A stretch of DNA of 44,237 bases, from NCBI GenBank assembly GCA_910587255.1, contig CAJUKT010000085.1:1-44237 (forward strand), given 5' to 3'. A model generated the notes under the pieces. That model searched no databases and was not told the DNA's origin. It saw nothing but the letters and a program-made list of their open reading frames with translations. Origin of the DNA: an uncultured Oscillospiraceae bacterium (GTDB lineage Bacteria > Bacillota > Clostridia > Oscillospirales > Oscillospiraceae). Positions 40,119 to 44,237 of this stretch are shown here, piece by piece. A program made the translations under genes and the position numbers. Numbering within the stretch: the first letter of the stretch is position 1; the number at the start of each line of letters is the position of its first letter.

Positions 40119-40589
40119 ATGCGCTTACTGTTTAAACAGCGTTTTTTCTCCTGGCTTGACAGCTATGATATCTATGATGAGGACGGCAATACCGTCTTTG
40201 TGGTGAAGGGCGAGCTGAGCTGGGGACACCGCCTCCAGATTTACGACGCCTGCGGCAATCACCTGGGCACCGTGCAGGAGCAGGTGCTCACCTGGCTGCC
40301 CAGATTTGAGCTGTACGCAGGCGGACGGCAGGTGGGCACGCTGGAAAAGGAGTTCACCCTTTTCCGCCCCAGGTTCACCCTGGACTGCAATGGCTGGACG
40401 GTGGAGGGGGATTTCTGGGAGTGGGATTACACGGTAATGGACGGCCCGCGCATGGTGATGTCCCTGTCCAAGGAGCTTTGGAACTGGACGGACACCTACA
40501 GCATGGACATACCCCGCGGGGAGGACGCTCTGCTGTGCCTGATGATCGTACTGTCCATTGACGCCGCCAAGTGCTCCCAGGGCAGCTAA
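40119..40589 (+). CDS. LURP-one-related (Tubby-like) protein
   Basis: A 156-residue protein of the LURP-one/tubby C-terminal-like fold, made of repeated beta hairpins: FFSWLDSYDIYDEDGNTVFVVKG, HRLQIYDACGNHLGTVQE, RFELYAGGRQVGTLEKE, RFTLDCNGWTVEGDFWEWDY. Such proteins are common in Firmicutes and of unproven role (scaffold or lipid contact suggested). ATG 40119 follows GGGAGGG. Confidence 0.9.
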   Translation: MRLLFKQRFFSWLDSYDIYDEDGNTVFVVKGELSWGHRLQIYDACGNHLGTVQEQVLTWLPRFELYAGGRQVGTLEKEFTLFRPRFTLDCNGWTVEGDFWEWDYTVMDGPRMVMSLSKELWNWTDTYSMDIPRGEDALLCLMIVLSIDAAKCSQGS

Positions 40590-40621
40590 GCGGCGCGTTT
40601 TCCAATTGAAAGGGGTATTTT

Positions 40622-41271
40622 ATGCTTCACATCAGAAATGAGACCCAGGCGGACCGCCAGACGGTGGAGGACATTACCCGGCGGGCCTTTTACAACATCT
40701 ACGCCCCCGGCTGCACCGAGCATTACCTGGTCCGCGTCATGCGGGATCACCGGGACTTCATCCCGGAGCTTGATTTCGTGGCCGAGCTGGACGGGCAAAT
40801 CATCGGCAGCGTGATGTACACCAAAGCCACCCTCACCGGCGAGGACGGGGCGGTCAAGGACATCCTCACCTTCGGCCCGGTGTCCATCGAGCCCGGACGC
40901 CAGCGCAAGGGCTACGGCGGGCAGCTGCTCAGCCACTCCTTCCGGCGGGCAGCAGAGCTGGGCTGGGATGTGATCGTCATCTTCGGCAGTCCCGTCAACT
41001 ATGTGGGCCTGGGCTTCAAAAGCTGCCAAAATTTAACGTATGCCTGGAGGACGGCGGATTCCCTGCGGCCATGATGGTCAAGGAGCTCCGGGAGGGGGCG
41101 CTGGACGGCCGGAAATGGGTGTACCGGGAAAGCCCGGTGATGAACGTCGACCCGGAGGAGGCCAGGCGCTACGACGACACCCTGGAGCCCATGGCGCGGG
41201 AATACCGGCCCAGCCAGGAGGAGTTCTATATCATGAGCCGCTCCCGCGTGGAGGACGGGTCCCCGGCATAG
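40622..41271 (+). pseudogene. GNAT acetyltransferase with frameshift
   Basis: The first 150 codons encode a GNAT domain (QRKGYGGQLLSHSFRRAAELG is the acetyl-CoA site) and end early in LTYAWRTADSLRP. From about 41036-41041 the homologous continuation VCLEDGGFPAAMMVKELREG is in the next frame and runs to 41271 (EFYIMSRSR). One missing base near ACGTATGCC explains it; the restored protein would have ~216 residues. Either a real inactivation or a sequencing error; the rest of the gene shows no decay. Confidence 0.85.
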
Positions 41272-41338
41272 CCCCAGACGCGGCCATGCCAAAATTTACA
41301 TGAGGAAAGTTTTCTAAAAAGGGTAAAGCCGGGCTTTT

Positions 41339-41412
41339 TGTGGACGAATTTATAAATCAGGGGCATAACCTCAGGCAGTCCGCCCCTGCGCATTCCATCC
41401 ATATTGTCCACA
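41339..41412 (+). promoter_or_regulatory. Structured leader of secreted peptidase gene
   Basis: Outer stem TGTGGAC (41339-41345) and GTCCACA (41406-41412) encloses AGGGGC (41359-41364) and GCCCCT (41382-41387). The outer stem ends just before the ribosome binding region. The remaining part of the 159-base gap shows no gene. Confidence 0.45.
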
Positions 41413-41430
41413 GAAAGGAAGGTATCCACC

Positions 41431-42444
41431 ATGACAAGACGATTTGCCGCCCTGGCTGCGGCGCTGTGCCTGACGCTGACTACCCTCACCGCCACCGCCG
41501 GGGCGGCCTCCTATTTCCCGCGGTACACCGGCGGGGGCGGCTCCATCGCCGCGGCGCTGGACGCCCTGGGCATCAATTCCTCTTACTCCAACCGCTCTAA
41601 GATCGCCGCCGCCAACGGCATCACCGGCTACCGCGGCGACGCCGCCCAAAATACCCGGATGCTGGAGCTGCTGCGGCAGGGCATTCTCATCGACCCCGCC
41701 CCGGTGGCGTCCGGCCAGGAAAATCCCTATTTCCCCGCCTACACCGGCGCTTCCCCCTCCATTGTGACCGCGCTGAACGCCCTGGGCGTCGACTCCTCCT
41801 ACTCCAACCGCTCCAAAATCGCCGCCGCCAACGGCATCACCGGCTACTCCGGCTCGGCCGCCCAGAACACCCGCCTGCTGGAACTGCTGAAGCAGGGCCG
41901 TCTGACCAGACCGGGCGCTTCCACCGCCCCCTCCCTATACGCCGGGCTCACCGCCGCCAACCTGGGCCGGGTGTCCTTCATCCGGCAGAACAAAAACACC
42001 TGCAAGGCCACGGCGGCGGCCATGGCCGTCAACGTGGTTTTGGGCTCCAACCGCCACTCCACCGCCAGCATGATTTACAGCGGCGTGCTGTGCCGGAATC
42101 TTGACGGCGACGTATACGCCGGCTCCGACGGGAACAGCTACCGGGCCGCCTATAAGACGGACAGCTATGTGGGCAGCCTGGGCGAGCTGGAGCGGGCCGT
42201 GGATGCCGCTTTGTCCCAGGGCCTGCCCATTGTGGCCGCCGTCCACTCCGCCGCCAGCCGCCACCACTGGATCGTTGTGGTGGGCCGGGACGCCAACGGC
42301 GGCTATCTGGCCGTGGATCCCGCCCGGAGCGGCTCCGGCTCCATGGCCTCCCAGGCCAGGAGCATGGCGGCCATGGGGTACTCCTTCGGGCTGGCCGACT
42401 ACGCCCAGCCCCACTACGGTTACATCAGCTTCCATCGCATTTGA
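41431..42444 (+). CDS. Secreted C39-like cysteine peptidase with tandem wall-binding-like repeats
   Basis: A 337-residue exported protein. Signal peptide (1-26, Ala-rich, cleavage near AGA-AS). Two tandem ~62-residue repeats (YFPRYTGGGGSIAAALDALG... and YFPAYTGASPSIVTALNALG..., both with SSYSNRSKIAAANGITGY and AAQNTR-LELL); such repeats occur in Clostridial cell-wall hydrolases and are probably peptidoglycan-binding. C-terminal papain-like domain with Cys in NTCKATAAAM (~191), His in RHHWIVVVG (~280) and Asp in LAVDPARSG (~294). Likely a cell-wall or protein peptidase outside the cell. ATG 41431 follows GGAAGG. Confidence 0.87.
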   Translation: MTRRFAALAAALCLTLTTLTATAGAASYFPRYTGGGGSIAAALDALGINSSYSNRSKIAAANGITGYRGDAAQNTRMLELLRQGILIDPAPVASGQENPYFPAYTGASPSIVTALNALGVDSSYSNRSKIAAANGITGYSGSAAQNTRLLELLKQGRLTRPGASTAPSLYAGLTAANLGRVSFIRQNKNTCKATAAAMAVNVVLGSNRHSTASMIYSGVLCRNLDGDVYAGSDGNSYRAAYKTDSYVGSLGELERAVDAALSQGLPIVAAVHSAASRHHWIVVVGRDANGGYLAVDPARSGSGSMASQARSMAAMGYSFGLADYAQPHYGYISFHRI

Positions 42445-42473
42445 GCCCCTGCCCCGGCGCTGCCGGGGCGGGC

Positions 42474-42511
42474 AAAACGGCGCGCCGCCCAATGGGCGGC
42501 GCGCCGTTTTT
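42474..42511 (+). terminator. Terminator after secreted peptidase gene
   Basis: Seventeen-base-pair stem AAAACGGCGCGCCGCCC / GGGCGGCGCGCCGTTTT, AAT loop, T-run of five. Confidence 0.93.
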
Positions 42512-42514
42512 GCA

Positions 42515-42543
42515 TAGACGTGTCCTCCCCGCTGTGATATGAT
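42515..42543 (+). promoter_or_regulatory. Promoter of MATE gene
   Basis: TAGACG, 17-base spacer, extended -10 TGA-TATGAT. Confidence 0.7.
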
Positions 42544-42582
42544 AGGGATAACGCTTCACATCACACAGGAGGGGATTCCAGC

Positions 42583-43953
42583 TTGACCACACCGCAAAAC
42601 GACTTCTCCCGGGGGAGCATTCCCCGCAACATCATGGGCCTTGCCCTGCCCATGACAGCCGCCCAGCTGGTGAACGTGCTGTACAGTGTGGTTGACCGCA
42701 TCTACCTGGGCCATCTGCCGGAGAGCGACAGCCTGGCCCTCACAGGGCTGGGGATTACCATGCCCATCGTATCCATTCTCATGGGCTTTGCCAACCTGTG
42801 CGGCACCGGCGGCGCGCCGCTGTGCTCCATCAGCCGGGGCCGGGGGGACAACCGGGAGGCGGAGCGGGTCATGGGCAATGCCTTTGCGCTGCTGCTCCTC
42901 TTGGGGGCGGCCTCCACCGCCTTTTTTCTGGCGCTGAAGGAGCCCATCCTCTACCTGTTCGGGGCCAGCCCGGATACCTTCCCCTACGCCGACGGCTACA
43001 TGAGCATCTACCTGTGCGGCACCCTGTTCGTCATGGTAAGCCTGGGCATGAATCCCTTCATCAACGCCCAGGGCTTCGGGCGGACGGGGATGATGACCGT
43101 GCTGCTGGGGGCTGCGGTGAACATCGCGCTGGACCCGGTGCTGATTTTCGTCCTCCACATGGGCGTGCGGGGGGCGGCGCTGGCCACGGTATTCTCCCAG
43201 GCGCTTTCGGCGGCGTGGGTGCTGCTGTTCCTCACGGGGAAACGGGCCATCCTGCGCCTGCGGCGGGAAAATATCCGGCTGGACAGGGGACGTACGGCGC
43301 GGATCATCTCCCTGGGCCTGTCCGGCTTCTTTGTAAACCTGACCAACAGCCTCGTGCAGGTGGTCTGCAACGCCACGCTTCAATACTACGGGGGCGACCT
43401 GTACGTGGGCGTGATGACCATCATCAACTCCATCCGGGAGGTGTTCGCCATGCCGGTGCAGGGGCTGACCAACGGCTCCCAGCCGGTGGCGGGGTACAAT
43501 TACGGCGCCAGGCTGTACAGCCGGGTGCGGCAGTCCATTCGGTTCAGCGTAGGGGTGACCATGGCCTACTCCTGCCTGTTTTGGCTGGCCGCCATGATCC
43601 TGCCCGGCCCGATGATCCGCATTTTTAAGGACGACCCTGCCGTCATCCAGGCGGGCGTGCCCGCCCTGCGGGTCTATTTCAGCCTGTTTCTCTTCATGTC
43701 CCTGCAAATCGCCGCGCAGGGGGTGTTTGTAGGGCTGGGCAAATCCAAGCAGGCGGTATTTTTCTCCCTTCTGCGCAAGGCCGTTGTCAACGCGCCGCTG
43801 ACGGTTCTGCTGGCCATGTGGATGGGAGCGGGAGGCGTATTTGCGGCGGAGGCCGTCTCCCAGCTGGTGGGCGGGCTGACCTGCTTCACCACCATGTACA
43901 TCACCGTCTACCGTCCTCTCGGCCTGCTGAAGGACAGGCCGGACGAATCTTGA
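42583..43953 (+). CDS. MATE family multidrug/sodium antiporter
   Basis: A 456-residue MATE exporter with twelve predicted helices in two halves. Typical N-terminal ALPMTAAQLVNVLYSVVDRIYLG and the matching VGVMTIINSIREVFAMPVQGLTNGSQPVAGYNYGA in the second half. Substrate unknown. It starts with TTG at 42583, ten bases after GGAGG, since the next Met lies within helix 1. No adjacent regulator unless the truncated downstream gene is one. Confidence 0.93.
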   Translation: MTTPQNDFSRGSIPRNIMGLALPMTAAQLVNVLYSVVDRIYLGHLPESDSLALTGLGITMPIVSILMGFANLCGTGGAPLCSISRGRGDNREAERVMGNAFALLLLLGAASTAFFLALKEPILYLFGASPDTFPYADGYMSIYLCGTLFVMVSLGMNPFINAQGFGRTGMMTVLLGAAVNIALDPVLIFVLHMGVRGAALATVFSQALSAAWVLLFLTGKRAILRLRRENIRLDRGRTARIISLGLSGFFVNLTNSLVQVVCNATLQYYGGDLYVGVMTIINSIREVFAMPVQGLTNGSQPVAGYNYGARLYSRVRQSIRFSVGVTMAYSCLFWLAAMILPGPMIRIFKDDPAVIQAGVPALRVYFSLFLFMSLQIAAQGVFVGLGKSKQAVFFSLLRKAVVNAPLTVLLAMWMGAGGVFAAEAVSQLVGGLTCFTTMYITVYRPLGLLKDRPDES

Positions 43954-43987
43954 GGCTGTTGGTAATGCACCAGCCCCCGGCCCATCC

Positions 43988-44237
43988 TCAGCCGGCCATG
44001 CGCTCCACAAACGCCTGGGCCTGGCCGTCCAGCTCGATCCGGCCCAGGTTCCTCCCGTTCCACTCCTCCAGCAGCGCCGCGATCTCCGCAACCCCCGCCC
44101 GGTACTGCGCCGTGTCCTGCTCGTATTCCTCCAGCAGCCGGAACGTCCGCTCCCACGTCTCCCCGCTGGCCGCCACATACCGCACATACCGCTGCGCCTG
44201 CTCCAGCCCCTGCTCCACGCGTCCCGTGTCCAGGTAA
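43988..44237 (-). CDS. C-terminal part of an unidentified protein (runs off window)
   Basis: About 82 codons open to the window edge, ending in TGA. Helical and acidic (VEQGLEQAQRYVRYVAASGETWERTF...AFVERMAG). The pattern resembles helical effector domains of MerR-type regulators, but I cannot confirm it. A GTG at 44218 could start a 76-residue protein, yet the frame stays open upstream, so a larger gene is more likely. Convergent with the MATE gene, 34 bases apart. Confidence 0.55.
   Translation of the reverse strand, partial: YLDTGRVEQGLEQAQRYVRYVAASGETWERTFRLLEEYEQDTAQYRAGVAEIAALLEEWNGRNLGRIELDGQAQAFVERMAG

Overview
The window comes from a high-GC Gram-positive anaerobe, most likely an Oscillospiraceae (Flavonifractor / Pseudoflavonifractor-like Clostridia). 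Evidence is the very GC-rich coding sequence with strong GGAGG ribosome binding sites, sigma-A type promoters, the Cys/Gly/Asn-rich small membrane protein typical of these gut Clostridia, a manganese riboswitch on mntP, and housekeeping genes of Firmicutes type (mltG, tagA-like, glgP, pgcA, asnA, greA). It is ordinary chromosome with no phage, CRISPR, rRNA or complete tRNA gene. A near-perfect parS site inside sfsA suggests it lies in the origin-proximal part of the chromosome.

Layout. 1-5.1 kb: minus-strand genes for a U32 peptidase/tRNA hydroxylase, MltG, 5-formyl-THF cyclo-ligase, a DJ-1 protein and a TagA-type glycosyltransferase, with one plus-strand cysteine-rich microprotein. 5.4-11.2 kb: a three-gene ABC importer (lipoprotein, permease, ATPase), then a pseudouridine catabolic operon (HTH-kinase fusion, GNAT, psuG) behind a perfect 22-bp operator. 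11.2-12.5 kb: a minus-strand operon of small membrane/unknown proteins with its own XRE regulator and three related operators. 12.6-17.9 kb: DUF1643, an aromatic-acid-exporter-like protein, sfsA (carrying parS), a SprT-like protein and glycogen phosphorylase. 18-23 kb: AIM24-like protein, a TetR/flavodoxin pair, phosphoglucomutase and an M29 aminopeptidase. 23.3-26.5 kb: asnA with a partial duplication of its 3' end, a small membrane protein, an orphan response regulator and mntP under a yybP-ykoY manganese riboswitch. 26.6-33 kb: LolD/FtsX-type ABC exporter with a giant coiled-coil permease, DUF1576, greA. 32.9-34.7 kb: a lower-GC XRE/membrane-protein pair and a thioredoxin-reductase-like enzyme. 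35-40 kb: a glycoside hydrolase family 2 enzyme, a GPH sugar transporter and a mannonate-type SDR, probably one uronide/galactoside catabolic operon. 40-44 kb: LURP-one protein, a frameshifted GNAT, a secreted C39-like cysteine peptidase, a MATE pump and the end of a gene running off the window.

The most unusual signal is a family of modular, GC-rich palindromic repeats of about 100-170 bp (at least eight copies in six places). Copies share flanking and linker sequences, but the paired arms differ between copies while remaining complementary. Most copies start at or within a few bases of a stop codon, in the sense orientation. They fill the gaps of the GH2-transporter-SDR operon. This looks like a structured RNA-level or mobile element that I do not recognise. 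Other points worth attention are the parS palindrome, the three-operator array, the asnA tail duplication with an inverted fragment, and the long insertion inside the manganese riboswitch.
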